Shown in pieces: positions 12,720 to 27,700 of a DNA stretch of 64,000 bases. Made by a program: the position numbers and the translations under genes. The stretch spans positions 3,161,501-3,225,500 of the forward strand of contig NC_064035.1 of the NCBI RefSeq assembly GCF_932526225.1, in the 5' to 3' direction. This DNA comes from Nematostella vectensis. Its lineage: Eukaryota > Cnidaria > Anthozoa > Actiniaria > Edwardsiidae. The notes below the pieces were generated by a model. That model did not search any database. It was not told the origin of the DNA and saw only the letters and a list, made by a program, of their open reading frames with translations. Every line of letters starts with the position of its first letter. Positions within the stretch are counted from its first letter, which is position 1.

Positions 12720-15700
12720 ATGGAGGGTGAAAGAATATTAAAGGATCTTTCACGGATGAAATTTGATGGACTCTACGTCGATACGAAGGTAAAATCAAAG
12801 CAAAACCCAGGCTTTCTCTGTTGTTTTTACTTCAAAGTTAAGCTTATGTTTGGTTACATAGAGTAGCTGACTTTATCTTGCTTATTGCTATGGCATTTCG
12901 ACTTTGTCTCTGTTTTGTAGAACTATCTTGGTTGCCTAAGAAGTCTAGTGGACAATGATGGTTTTGTTTTGCCCAAAGGCTGCAACACAGCCGAAAAGAC
13001 TGTTATCAAATATGGGACTTTTTGTAACAAGTTTTTAAGATGTGGGCTAGAGTTGCTGAAATCTTTGAAAGATACCTCTCCAGAAACAGAGGAGCTTTTG
13101 GGTCTTCTCAGATTTGGTAAGTACTCCTTTTATTGTTGTTACTTTTAAAACCTAATAGATAACACTTTGCTTTCATCTATTTGGTGAATAAAGTAGGGAG
13201 ACATAGCACCTACAGTACTGCAGTATTTTTTAGTTACAGTCAAATTTAATTTAAATATGGATTTGCTTTAGTATAGAGATAGGTACAGAAGTTTCTAAAT
13301 AGATAAGAATAGGTACATGCTAACATGGAATATAGATTGGCATTAAGTGAAACAATGTTTAGATCTAGTAAATACCTCTACTCAGCATTTAGAAATTCTT
13401 AAAAAGTGTCTCGAAGAAAATTCAAGCAGGTGATACTGAACAAGCAAATAATTTTTGTTGATCTTTAGAATGTAGAGTCAGGGCTGAGTATGCAACACCC
13501 AAAAGCTGTTGAGTAAACCAACAACTCCCAAAAAAGTGGCCTAACAAATTACTGTAAATACAGTAGGTCAGTCTTCACATTTATATTCATTATTCTCACA
13601 CTTCTTTTTTTTGTACAGTTGTAAAGATATTGGAAAATGTGATGAAGGCAGACAATGGTCATTACCTGCCTTCAATTCCATTGCTTGGTGAAATATTGAA
13701 AAAGTTCATGATCCTGGGGAACTATCTACTTGGCAAAGACAGACTAGAAGATGCATTCTACTATACCTCAACATGTTATAAGTGCCTTGAGTTGGCTATA
13801 AACAAGACAAGTATTCAACAAGACACTTCAATCTCATTGGCCAAGAGTCTGGCCAGCATAGCATGGAAGGGGGGTCAGCTAGCACCTCGGTCAAAAAGTA
13901 AAGGAAAAGAGACAAAGGAGCATTCCAGCTATGTAACATTACTTTGGAGGATGTGTGCATTACAAGCTGAAATACTTGCTAATGAGGCTGTACATACTGT
14001 TGTCACTAAAGCTTTCAAAGTTGCCTCAAAGTTTCAACTTGAATGTGAATCTGAGAGCCTAATGCCAAAGCTGTTAGACTTTTATCAGGCATTGTTCAAA
14101 ATGCTTTCAAAGAGACAATGTGTAGTTGACTCTTTAGAAAGCTCTGAGTCACTATATTCACTATTTGAGCTTGGTTTTCACTTTACTAGGACATGTCAGT
14201 ATCAAGGGGAGATAGAGATGGGCCAGAAGGTGTTAAATGAGCTTCAGGATAGTGTGAACCAAGCACTGAAGCCTAAGCTGACTAACACTGTAAATGGTTC
14301 TACTATATCAAGATTCTGTGCTTGTGTTTGTTGTGTCATCAAAGCATCACTCTTAGTAGAGTCTAAGGTTCTTAACAGAAAAATGTTAAAAAAATCTCAA
14401 TTATCCAAGGAGTTCATTGAATTAAATAAGCAATTAAGTGAAGCGAAAAGATTATTGGGCCTGTTAATTGAGAGCACAACAAAGGCATCATTCCCTATTT
14501 CTACCATTATCATGGCATTAGAAGGATTCAAATCCAGTATTCTACCAAAGAATTCTGGCAAGGAGAAAAAATCTAGTGAATCAAAGTTTGCAGTGGATTT
14601 CCCTGCAGAGGTGTTTGAAGTTGTGGATACTCTAATGCTTGGATATCACAACCTTCTTGAGCTACAGAAACAGTCTCTTGTCCATGTCATGGGGCGTAAA
14701 GATGAAGTTGTGTCCTCGCAAAAACATGATCAGCTAAGACAGCAGCTGCAAAGAACTTCAGATCGCCAACTGTCTCTTTATAGTTTTGTCATGTCGCTGT
14801 ACAGACACAGACTAGAGCAAGGGGACAATGGTCCAGAAAGGTGGGGGATTTTTGTAGCTTATACATTCATGCCTTAAAAAAGTGACAGTAAGAATTGAGG
14901 TTTCATATACTTAGATTATGTGATTTCTTTTTCTTTTTGCTGGGGCTGGTGTTTGTAATGATCATCACAATGAAGCCTCAATGGTGAGGCCAATGGAGAG
15001 ATCTAACTGTTACACATACCGACAAAATTGAAGTATTTTTAACATTACAAACACAGCTTACTGGGCTCTCCCCCAAAAATCACACCCCAATGTGATCAAT
15101 CACAGGCCTTCCTGAACTCCTGCTTTAGAACTAGTCTATATACAATGGTGATCCCCAGCCATTCTTCTGTGTTAGAGATCTGTGGGTAACACCCACAGAA
15201 ATCACTGGGTCCCCGACTAGTGCCTCACAAACAAGTCCCTGACTACCCTGTAACAATATTGACAGTGGAGAGCTTTTGGTAAGCTGTCGAGTATTTACTG
15301 TATCCCCAGTAACAAATTGTTTTATTGACAGGGAAGAGCTATTGGTTAAGTGTGAAGTAGTTTTTCCCAGTAACAATTTGTTTTTGTTGACAGGCGAGAG
15401 CTTTTATTGAAGTGCAGGGAGAGAGCAGAAAAGGGCAGTGGACTTATCCATAGCCTATTGCAAGATAACTCTGTTACTGTATCTGAGAATGAGCTTCTCT
15501 GGCATGGTTCTGAGTGCTTCTCCATTGGATACTGTGCATATAAACAAGACCTCTTTATGGAAGCAACATGCCTTATGTCTGTTGGATGTCAGTGTCTTAA
15601 AGAATGGTGCTGGTCAGCTCGAGGAAACAAGACTTATAACAAACAGAAGGTGCTTGAGGTGTGTAAGAAAATGAGCATCTTTAGGATAACAGTTTTGTTT

Positions 15701-18700
15701 GTCACACTTAACTGTGATTTGGGATGTTTATTACTGATTTTACATTTTAATTTAGAGACAAAATTACATACTGGTATCAACACTTTGTGGGTCAGATGGT
15801 TTGGTTAGAAGCTATTGAAAAGCATTGAATTCTAGACAGTTATTATAAAAAAATTTAGTCGAAGCACGGGTGGCGAAGTGTGTTAGCGCGTCTGCCTCTC
15901 GCCGCTGTGGCCAAGGTTTGAATCCTGGCTCAAACTGGGGATTTCTCCGGGTTCCTGCCTTGGTTTGAATTTGTGTCACAAGTGAGTTGAAGTTATTCTC
16001 CCGTGTTTCCAGTCTTCTCGGATAAGGACACTAAACCGGAGGTCCCAATGCAATAAACCCTCTGGCAGTGACCACCCCCAGTGGCAGTGCTTACTAACCG
16101 AGGGCCATATGTTAGAAAACTGTATATTCGGTTAAATATGCTACCCTCGATAAACAAAGGTTACAAAGTCAGTGTTATATGTTGGATTTCTTCCTTGGAT
16201 TTCCTTTGATATTTCTCTAGGTTGCCACTAAATACCAGCTGCTGTCTGACTGTCTGGTTAGAACCCAGAGTTTCCCGGAAGCTTTGAGCAGTTCTACAAT
16301 CTCCGTCATGCTCTTGTTATCTGCTGCTGAGTACCCCGAGGAGTGCAGCTCAGAGATGCATCAAGCCATCTTCAGCTGGGTCAAGACTAAGCACAAGTTT
16401 GTCAAGCATGCTCAATTAGATGATGCTGATTCAATAAGAACAAGGTTACCATTATGAATATTCAATTTACTTCCTTCTTCAAATTTTGGTACCCTTTCAA
16501 CCCAATACACAAAAGTACATATATTTGATATTTGCTCCCAAGGATTGGGGCACTTATTTTAGGTGGGGAGCTTATTGAAAGCTTGGTGCTAAAAGGTCAT
16601 TCACAATTTTAGTCTTTGTTTGACTTGGTTTACATTGCATGACAGGGAACATATTGATAGTATTAAAACTTGTGCTTGCCCAGTATTGTTGCATTTTAGT
16701 CCTAAGAAATGCTGGCAAAGTGTTTGGCTAATTTTTGGCTCTATTCGAGCTCCACAGTATCTGCCTCTATCCTCCACCATCAAGAAAACAGCAAATATTG
16801 CTGAGCCAAACAATGCTATATCTGTCCAAGAATGATCTATATAATGTTAGGAGATCTTAATGACTAAACGAATTTGCTCCGATAAATCAAAACAAACATT
16901 TGTTATGTGCTGTTTATCAAATATAAGCTCTTTCAGTAAGTTCTGATTATTTCCTGATTCAGAACCCTGTGCCAGGCTATGGCAGATGAAGACATGTCAA
17001 CAGACCTCAGCATCCAGCAGCTGGCATTGATCCTACAGGAGGAACTCTCATGCTACAGCCAGTCAAGCAACAGGTAAACACAGATACGCCATTTGAGTAA
17101 CTTGTGTACTTAAAGGAGTTTGGTACATAAGTGTTCACAAGATGCTCAGGAATACACAAAACATTGTCTTTCAAAATGATGACGAAAAAGAAGAAAACTA
17201 GCAAATCATTTTATTATATATAACAAAGGGATGCTTTTTGCTAAAATTATTTCATAGTTATGATATTCAGGCCAATGTACAAAAGTAATGTGACAGGAAA
17301 ATTGTATTATTATTTCACCTTTTAACATTTTGTTCAGGTCCCTTTGTATTTAAGTGAATAATTCCCTCTAAAAATCTGTTTTACCTCCTCAGCCAAACAC
17401 AATATTTTTGCGTTCATATAAGTATGAAGTTCTGCTTTATTTCGTTCCCAATTTTTATTCCTATCTTTTACTTTGGCTTTCAAACTTAATTATGGAAGGG
17501 TGTTTTTAGGTATGACCTGACTGTGGAGCAGCTGTCTGTCATCCAGCAGCTCATGGGGCTGTACAGGGAAGACGAGGACACATTCAAGCTTGCTTGCTTC
17601 ACCCTAGAGTATGCTAAGATACTCCAGACAACTGATTGTACCTCAGATACTCGGTGAGTTGCACTGCAAGCATTATGTATTCCATCATTCTCAGATGATT
17701 TATATTTCCACCAAAGAACTTCAAAAGTGATTTCAAATGTTCCTGTACTGATGATTGTGTACTGGGATTGACATTTGACTTGCAAAAATAATTAATTAAT
17801 AATGTTTGGGAAAAGAAGGCAATAAAACTGCTGGAAGTTCAAAATATTTTTTTTTTATTATAATAACTGATAGATTGCCCTTACCTAGGCCCCCTCTGGA
17901 GTATTGCCAGGAAGCTGTGACCATCTTGGAAGGTATATCTGAGGATATCCTCCCTGAAGACCCATCCTTTGCGGGCGTGCAGGAGGAACTAGGGGCAGCG
18001 TTCCTACTACAGAGCATAGCCCAGCATGGCAGTACCATGAGAGAAGGACCTTCCAGAAGACATGAACCACTCAACACATCAGATGCAGATGGTACAGGCG
18101 TGTCAGATGGACAAGAAGAGGTGAGGGTCTGGTGTGAGGTATGGAGGGGAGTTGTGGTGCTGCTATACAAATGTTTTGTCTTGTATTTTTCTTTGTATCT
18201 CTTTAGCAGCAAGTTGCTCTTAATCAAGCATACATTCAGTCCCTGCATGCGGCTGTGGATGCATGGACTGCCATGGTTGACTCCTGTTTGAAACAGTCTA
18301 CATGTAACACGGTATGCATCTAGCAAGACGATTAAGTCCCTTAAATATTCTCACTACATCTGTGTGGGCAATTTTTTATCTCCAGATGTGTTTTGTAGCC
18401 TTTCCAGTCTCTTATCATTAGTTAGATGTACAGTACATGCTTATCCCAATCATTTTATGTTTATTTGCTATTGTCATCTCTGCTGATGATACTGTAACTA
18501 CAGATAATTAAGTACAGTATTACCAGTTTTATGCCTGAAAGGTATATATACAATGCCAAGCACCAGTTTTCAAACTCCTGATAAAAGCATTTTTTCATGA
18601 GGTATCATTGGAGAACTACATAAAATTTTAACTTGCACATGCTATATTTTTTATAGGTTGAATTGACATGTTTAAGAAACCCTTTAGAGACCATCAATAG

Positions 18701-21700
18701 TGTTCGCCAGGCGTCTGTCATGTACGCCCTATTGAATCAGGTAAGGAAGCTTTGATTTGCTAAAAAAATAGGTAAAAATGCTAGACTTCCAAAGTCCATT
18801 CTCATTCACTTCCCTTTGATACAAGTAGAAAATAAAGGACATTTGCCCTAGCTGTACGACTAGGGATTTTTAATCAATGTAGAATGTTGGGTTTCCCACA
18901 AATCCCAAACTCGATAGGCCCACATAAGACCAGCTACCTTAAATTTGAGATAAAATGAAGTGTATGGTAAATCATATATATTATTCTTGTTCGAGATCTA
19001 AACTACTTGATTGTTTTGATTGTCTCCCAAAAATATAAACTAATAATAAAACGCCTTTAAGCTCTTTAATCTCTATATTTCGCAGCCATTAAACCAAGCC
19101 CATGCCCTCCATCTATTCGCTCTCATTGCGACAGCTCTTGGTACGCCTGAGGCCATGTCGGATGCCGTAGTGGCATATGCACAAGCGGTCCACTCTCTCT
19201 GCTCCATTCAGGATGTGTACCACGCCCGGCAAATGGTACGGCGTATGGAGGAGGCGGCTGTATGCAAGCCTACCCCACTAGCAAACATCCACTTAATGCT
19301 GGCCAGGAGTGGCTACCTACTTTTAGTTGGAAAGGTAAGCATTACTTGTTGCCCCTTCTACATGATAGCGACAGCTAAACACAAACACGCAAATTCATTG
19401 CTTCAGTGATCGGCGGGCCTGTGTCCCGTTGCGTGTAGCTCAGATCCATGGTTGAGCACCAACAAACAAACCAGCAAACACTTTGTTATTAGTTTTCAGA
19501 GGGCTCGGAGTGTCTACGTAGCGTCCTGAGCAGCGAGATTCTTTCCAAGAAGACTGCTTCGTCCTATGTTGTACTGGCCACTGCGAGGGTGCTGCAGGCC
19601 CAATACATGGCCCTCTGTCCTGAGATGCTCACCCCTCCTACTCCCTCAGGTGTGTCCTCCGTACACCACCAGCCGGCCACGCCCCTGGAGTGCTTGTCGG
19701 ACGGCTGTACGTGGGTGGAGGTTGCCGCAACCGCCATCTTTGGGCAATCGCTATTGGACGTGGACTCAACCGCTGGTAAGTGCATACATGCGATACAAGA
19801 GTAGACATTTACGTTTACGATGATGGAACTATGTAGCTAAGTTACAAATACGGCACGATCACATTTACGATGATGGAACGACATGATCGACGCAAGTCAT
19901 AGAAACGACACGAGCGACCATATCTAACCAAGTTCACAGGAACGGCATGACCGATAACATCATTTATATTTCACAGTGATAACCAAATTAATTTTATTTA
20001 AGCTATGACTTTGACAAACAGAATGAGCTGATCCCTCTACTTTTGTTAACGAAACAACAAGCTCGCGACCACACCGGACGTTTACAGTTACGTAGATACT
20101 ATAATAGCTTTATGTTTTTTTTCTGTAGTATGTAAGGTCGGTTCAGACGAGTGCCTTCGGTTAACCACCTTGCACATCCTTCTCCACTGCCAGCTTCAGC
20201 TAGGTGCTATGCTTACTCGCCTAGGCGTGGTCAAACAGGCGGCCAAGTTCCTCGCGGACGGGCTAGCACTCGCCGGACGTTTTCACTTACCCTACAGGTA
20301 CACTAATCCTTTTCGCCTGTCTAAACCGGCTTTCCACTAGCGAAGTTAACGGAGAGTCAAGAAAGCGGAGGCGTAAGAACTTACGCTCGTCTGATAATCT
20401 TCATGAAGGAGACGCAAGAGAGAAGGAAGAAAAGAAGCCGTTCCTTTCCATTCTTTATTTACTTGCGTCTCATTGACACCGGTTTTCACACGCCCAGTAA
20501 GCATCTTACGTCTCCGCTTGCTGCGCTAGTGAAATGATCTTTTGGGGCTAAAGATTGATTCTTTCTCGAACGTGAGAACAGGTGGAAGGCAAGCGCAGGA
20601 AAATTAAGCAGTCAAATTTGCTTAGTTTTTGTCCAAGTAAGAGCCAATTTTAAGGGCTCTATTGGATCAAAAAGCACTATTATAAATTTGTATAATATTT
20701 TCTATCGCAGGGTTATAAGCTATGAAACCTATTCTGTTGTAGGGTTATAGAGTTCAAGATCTTTCAATCCGAGCTAGACATCCAGATCCATAAGCTGGAT
20801 AGGGCAAGGAGTGTCTTGCTGGGCGTTGCATCGCAGATGGCCCCTCTTTTCCATGGAACGACAGATCGTCTGGAAGACCTGACGGACGTGCACGCGGTGG
20901 TCTCCCACAAGGACACGTGCAGGTGTATGTGCTGCAGCGACCCCGCCCTCCAGGCTATTCAGATCCGGGTGCTCCTGGTCCTAGCGAGGTTCTTCCAGGC
21001 CTCCGCCGCGCCCAAGGTGTCCGTCAACTGTCTAGAAGGAGCTGAAGTGCTTTGTAATAATGCAGTGGCTCGCTCGAAGCGCACCCTCGATGAAATAACC
21101 AACATGCTTCGTCTAGGCGTGAGTGAGCCATGTGAGACCGACAAGGCACCCCGCACAAAGAGTAAAGGAAAATCTAAGAAGGCGAAGAAGGATGATAGCG
21201 CCGAGTGCCCTATCACCACGGCAGTCACCGCCAAGGCCATGTATGGAGTCTACTTCGCTGAAGTATTCGTACTGAACGCTGAGATCCTGTTGAGTCGCGG
21301 CAAGCTAACTAAAGCTAGAGATGTAACGGCTGCAGGACTAGATACTGTCGAGGAGGTGCGCAGAGTTTTTGGAGCAGTTAGTCCATACTGCTCTCAAGTG
21401 AACGGCAACTTATTGTACCTTAAAGGTTTGACTTACCTTCTAAGCGATAGCGCGTTTGCAGAACTTAACAACAGATGGGATTCATGTGCGCCTGATACCA
21501 AACAGCATTGTTCACCCAGTGATGTATCGTCCAATAAGATAGATGTAAGAGTGCCAGATGCAGACAATGAGAAAACTCTAACCAAGGCGCAAGCACGGAA
21601 AGGGCGACGAGGGAAAGCCGTGGTAAACGAGGAGAGTGAATTGACCGAGAAAGTAACTAAAAAACCAGCAAAACGACGCGGAAAATCGGCCCAGCTCTCC

Positions 21701-24700
21701 TCTCTTGAGAACAGTGTACAAAATAGAGATATTGACATTGATGGGCAACCTTCGAAGAGATCTTCAAGGTCTCGTGCTAAGGCGTCAAAGGTGGACGGTT
21801 TCCAAGAAGCATTGCCAAGTAGTAGAAGAGCCAAAGGTCGTGCGAAGAGCATTAACGAAAACGTAGACGAGGATAAAGGTAAAGATATAAACTATGGCCG
21901 TGGCTGAAAAAATGTATTGTTCACTCCCCTCTATGGCCATAATATCAAAAGATCGTAAGCACTGGAGTCTTCCGTCATACTGTCAATACTTCTTTTCACC
22001 TTTTACTCAGCCATCTCAATAGTCTAGTCTTTGTCTAAAAGCGAGAAGAACGTAGCATTTTGAGACGCTTATATAATGCTCTGGGGCCAGGGATAAATAC
22101 GGCTACATGTATCTTGACATTTGATTGGATAAAAGGGACTTTCATTCCTGGGTTAGTGTTAACTTGCTTTCTAGCAACCCGGCCCTGGAAATCTCAAACT
22201 ATGCGTGGTAAATTGGACGGCGGTTATTCAATAGTTAGTAGTTATCTCTCAAAATGGAACAGAAAACTTTGAAAAATATATAATCACCTTCTCTGGCCTC
22301 TGGAGACCTTAACAAATCCCCCGTTTTCCCTGTATTTGGTCATTTTTGTAGACAATTCTACCAAAGAGTACATTTTTTTGGTTTTATTGCAACAAGTATT
22401 GTTTTTCAATTTGTTTGTTATGGATTGTCTATTGATAAGTGTTTAATGGTATAGGTGATCACCTCCAGGTGGCCATGGAGTACCTCACTAGAGCTCTGGA
22501 CCTCACTCAACCTTTACCTGACCCCCGCCTGTACTCGTCTATTTGCCGCGTGCTGGCCCTATGCTATGGGCGTGTCAGCCCCTCGGACGCCGCGCATTAT
22601 TCCAACCAGTCCCTTGGTGTCACGCTCAGGCAGGAGGCCTTGAATAGCTCACGCAAGAAGCTCAGGTATGTTCGTCACTAATATACAGTGGTTACCCTCT
22701 ACTCGCTGCACCCCAGGTCCCGAAATATGAGCCACTTGAACGCTGTATTTGATGCCTCTTTTAGGCGGCTATCCCCATTAGTTCTCGAAACAAAACGAAC
22801 ACTCATCACGTTGCGAGACGCGGTCCATATGTTGGAGTTAAGGATTTGGCACCCAAACGTTTGTACAGTTAAACTCCTCATAAACCGTCACCAACGGAAC
22901 TCAGCAAAGTGACCGCTTAGAAGAGGCAGTCTTGTTGACATGACTCCTTAGCTAAGGTGAATTAAATTCAGTTTACAAATTGGGACGTTAGTTTGGTGAC
23001 CGCGCACGCTTTATAGAGGTGACCGCTAAAAGAGATAATGTTTACAGTTAACATGGGGGAGAACGTTCAGTACTTTCGTTAGTGAACGTTGAAAAGATAA
23101 TTAAGTTATCCCCGTCTCTTGCCAACGCTCCCTGTCCACTCTAAGGTCAAAAACGCATGCATAAATGGCCGGTCAACGCATGAAATTCGATTAAATTGCC
23201 CCCTTGCGAGCGTCCTGCTCGATTGACAGTGAATTAGAGATCATTTGTATGTAGATTTTCCCTAAATTTGCTGTGAACTACACCATGAAGTCGGCCATCA
23301 GCAGTTATCGCATGCTGTTCTTGTTTAATCTTGGATGTTTTTTTCAGGCGGCTGATGAAAGAAATATCAACAAATGAAAAGGTTTGTATGCTCCTATCAT
23401 CTCAAAAAGAAACGCTAAAATGGCCATGTTATTGAAATATTGAAAAATAATTGTCTTGGCGAAAAAAGCGCTGTTCTTTTGAAGCTTACTATTAGCGTAC
23501 AATTGACTAGGTTCTATTTTCATTTTATTATTGATGAAGTATTATCTCACTCACGAAGAAAGACGGTATATTTTTCCTCACAGTGGAAATTTGAATATGA
23601 AAATGAGACCATGTGCCTCGTACATTATTATCGAGTAGCGTCTTACTGGCGAACTTAGATTTGGGCGAGGTTTACTCACAGGCCACTAGGGTGTGTCTTT
23701 TTGGAGATAACCAATTCACTATAACCAGTTCACTAGGTTGTGTTTCATCTGTATAGATACACTTCTAACAGGGGCCTTTTTATGTTTACGTTGTTGAGAT
23801 ACGGAAAAATTCTAGCTTTTGTTGGCATGGTGCTTTACGGATGTCATTTCACGTGATCATGATGCTTCACACGTGGTCCATTACTTTTTGCAGTCTTCCA
23901 TGAATGACATGGATGCTCTAGCGGACGAAATGAGCCACGTGTCCCTGAGTGATGATCCTAGTGTCATGACAGCGTGCAGGAGGTTACTGCAGATCAGAGA
24001 AACTATGGCGTTCAGTGGTAATGAGGCAGGAAACCCATCGGATCTGGAATTTGCTCGAGGTGAATATACTTGGGTATAAAAAGACGAACCTTTTAGGTCT
24101 GTGAACACTTATGACGGTACATCTCCTTATTTTGACAATTAAAGGATTGAAGGTCCTTGAGAGGGAGGTGCTTATAGACGTTATTCTTTCATTGGCTATT
24201 TTAACTACACTTTTTCCAAAATAATTAGAGGTTTAAACATTAAAAATATAGCGTCAAGTATATTAGATCCGGGCTCTTTAATCATCAGTGATGAATGAGG
24301 GTATCATTATTCTAGAATGGACAGTGTGTACCATTGACAAGGTATCGCTTCCTGGAATCACCCCTTCCTACTTGATGGTGACCCGCCTGAGGAATGGTAG
24401 CGCACCTGTTGTCCTTCGCCTCGCCCTGCCGGATGATTCTGAGGGAACTGAAAGTTCTGGCAATGATGTAAGAGAGTACTCAGCACTTTTTGTGTGCCTT
24501 TCCAAATACAAATTAGATATTAATTAAACAGCATCTTGAAAGAGTTTTAAATCTCAGTGTTATTCTATTTCTGAACGGGCCGTACTGGAATGCACGGCTC
24601 GGTAATCAACCAATGGTCCAAAGCTTACGTAGCATATTAGCTGTGTAATGAGGATTTTTATCCGCTAAGTATCGACATGAATCAAGCTTGAACCCTGTTT

Positions 24701-27700
24701 GCAGCATTGCGAGGCAGCAAGCAAGGCAGTGATGGACCTCTGCAAGCTATTCCAGGGCAGCGTTGACGAGAGTTTCGCTGATGTGTTGAGGGACAGTGCG
24801 GAGAGTATGAATATTTCCAGCACTAAGGAGTGGTGCCAACGGCGATCCAACCTTGACGACTCCTTGAAGGTAAACTAGCTTACTGCATACCACTTCGACG
24901 ACTCCTTGAAGATAAACTAGCTTATTGCATACCAACTTCGACGACTCCTTGAAGGTAAACTAGCTTATTGCATACCAACCTCTGTGACACATTAAAGATA
25001 AACTGGCTCAATATTTGACATCCAACCAACAATCCATCAAACCTCGATGTGAATTGGCTTATTGCATATGACACATCAAGTGCCTCACGTGTACGCTTTT
25101 CAATGCTTTATATTTGACACATCCAATTACATGCACCACCTTGCTCACTTTATTTATCCAAACTGTATTTTTGCAGAAAAAAGGGGGAACTTAATTTTGG
25201 TGTGATCCCTTCCACCTCAAAGCATACTTCTAGAGATTTTGGGAGGACCTCCTTCCCATCAACCACTCAAGAACGTTTTACGATCTCCGTCTGTCTTCAA
25301 TTATTGTTTATACATGCTGTATCCTTCACAGAATGTTCTAGAACGGCTTGAGAGATCATGGCTTGGCAAGTGGCGAGGTGTGATCCTTGGAAGGCACTCC
25401 ACGCCTGGCGTCGAGGAAACGTTGCACAGCTGCTCTGCCGACCTGTGTGAAGCTCTGGGGTCACGGGCTGGAAAGAAATGCGATGTACATCTCATCCAGG
25501 TAGAGTGATCAAAGGGGTAAAAGTATGAAATCTTTAACTCTTTCAGCTGTCTGCTCTTGACGACAATATTTTGCTTAGTTGAGCCTACGAAATTGCTACT
25601 TAATTCACCAACGCCAAAAGCATTAGGTACGTTCCGGGATTCTGGGGGGTGGGGGATGTTACGCCCACCCTGATATTACCATGTGTCACTACTGAACAAA
25701 CAGTGAATTTAATTAAGTTCATAAAGAATCGCGAAAGTCTGACATTTGGATGTTCTGTGTTCTAAGATTTTGTTGGATGCGTACTCGAGTTTGAGCCGGT
25801 ACGAAATCAGCGAGGCCCTTTCCTACCTGACTGGACTGCAGCAAGACTCGGACAAGCTCCCTGCGGTAAGACCTATCACTGGAAGTAGCTTGTTTAACGC
25901 AAACCTATTCGGTATGTCTTGTCAACGTTTTCCTGGAAATCCTATTCATTTTTTTCTCTTTGTAACTTTTTTTTATAAGTACGTTTGCATGTGGTTTTCT
26001 CAACTTTGTGCTCTTATTTTAAAAGAACGTCTAATTTTCAGTGGAGGCTAGGTCGTCCATTTTTAGCACTGTGGCATTGAAGGCTGAAAATGTTCTTAGC
26101 AATGTTTCTAAAGTTTAGTGTATTGAAAAATATAATACCCAATGAATTATTAAAAAGAGAATTACACAAATAATTAATAGCAATAATTATTAAGGTTGTT
26201 ATTATGGACAAATTTGCTTTTGTGCTTTAAAACTTACCAGACTTACAAAGCAATATTTATCTCAGTCTCGGCATGTTCTTAAAATTTTGTGAAATCCTTT
26301 ATAAAAAGGTTCTTATTTTAGACAATTATTGTAGTCTAAGTAATTATTCACGCCTTATGGCCCGATTATAGCACTTCTGAAAAAGGTCTCAAGAGCTTGT
26401 CACCGCCTAATGGTGCAAAGCCATCTGATGACAAACCTTTGATAGCAAATCAAGCCAACTCGCCTGGTGGAGGCGCTCGTTGGTTTTACATTGACTTGTA
26501 ACGACAACTGTATGATTTCTGCTCTTTCAGTACCTGGAAGTCTTCACCAACACTGCAACTGAGTATACGTCGCTTGTAAACCAGATACTCCAAAAATCAT
26601 CGTAAGTTATATAACTCTCTTGTTTTACAACACAAACACTAAAACCTAAACACCGTGTTTGGGATATTTATTGTTCTCCGAAGAATCCCTCCGTGCCAGT
26701 ATGCATTCTCTCGCTCTTCACGGTCTAACGTGGTTTTCCCTGAACATACGCCAGTCATGATATTGTATTAATGTTACAACTCAGGTTGGAGGCAGTTCGC
26801 CGACACCCGGTTATCCTGATTCTAGGAAAGGTACGTTGAACACGAAATGAGGACACGCGTTGAGCCAGATTAAGCGTTCTTTGTTTGGATCGGTATTTGA
26901 TTCTAAATACGAACACCTCCAAAACATCGTGCAGCATGTTGTTCCAGTGCAGATTATGCTATAATTTAGTGTTTGGAAAAATCCAAAGTTCTAGGGTTGG
27001 CAACGACATTTTTTAGATTGGTGCATTTACCACTTGGTAACCTAGTGAGTAGACTAACGTGTAATGCTTGTAGGGGGTCCAACATCTTCCCTGGGAGAAC
27101 ATACCGATCTTGCGCGATCACGAAGTCACTAGGATGCCATCACTGCAGTTTGTTCTTAGCCACGCCCAACAGGTACCTTCATAACACTCGCCACCGAGTA
27201 CAATATCTCAGAACTGTAATGCACCGACGAGATACTTTGACGATCAACACCTAGCCTATAGTGAATCGACGAGATACCTTCATAAGACGCAACACCTAGC
27301 CCAATATCTAAGTACTATAGTGCACCGACGAGATACTTTGACCATCAACACCTAGCCTATAGTGAATCGACGAGATACCTTCATAAGACGCAACACCTAG
27401 CCCAATATCTAAGAACTGTAGTGCATCGACGAGATACTTTGACGACAGTGCATTAATGGAACAATATTAAAATGTATTTTACGTAGATGATGCATCAACC
27501 CTGTTCTGTCGACCCAGAGAAGACGTATTTTGTACTTAACCCTGATGACAATCTTCCCAACACTCAGAAACTCTTCCAAAAGTGGTTTGAAGGGTAAGTT
27601 GAAATTTTTATTAATGGTGTTAGATAAAGTAAAAAGTGTGAGGGCCTAATTGCAAAATTGTGACCTAATATTAAGTTCACAATTGTATGCCGGGGTCTTA

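Noticed and set aside
15863..15935. Intact tRNA gene
   Set aside because: A and B boxes are present but the arms do not pair into a cloverleaf, and SINE-type body sequence follows directly.
21433..21852. 139-residue minus-strand frame
   Set aside because: Shadow of separase exon 14, which is supported by frame continuity with its neighbours.
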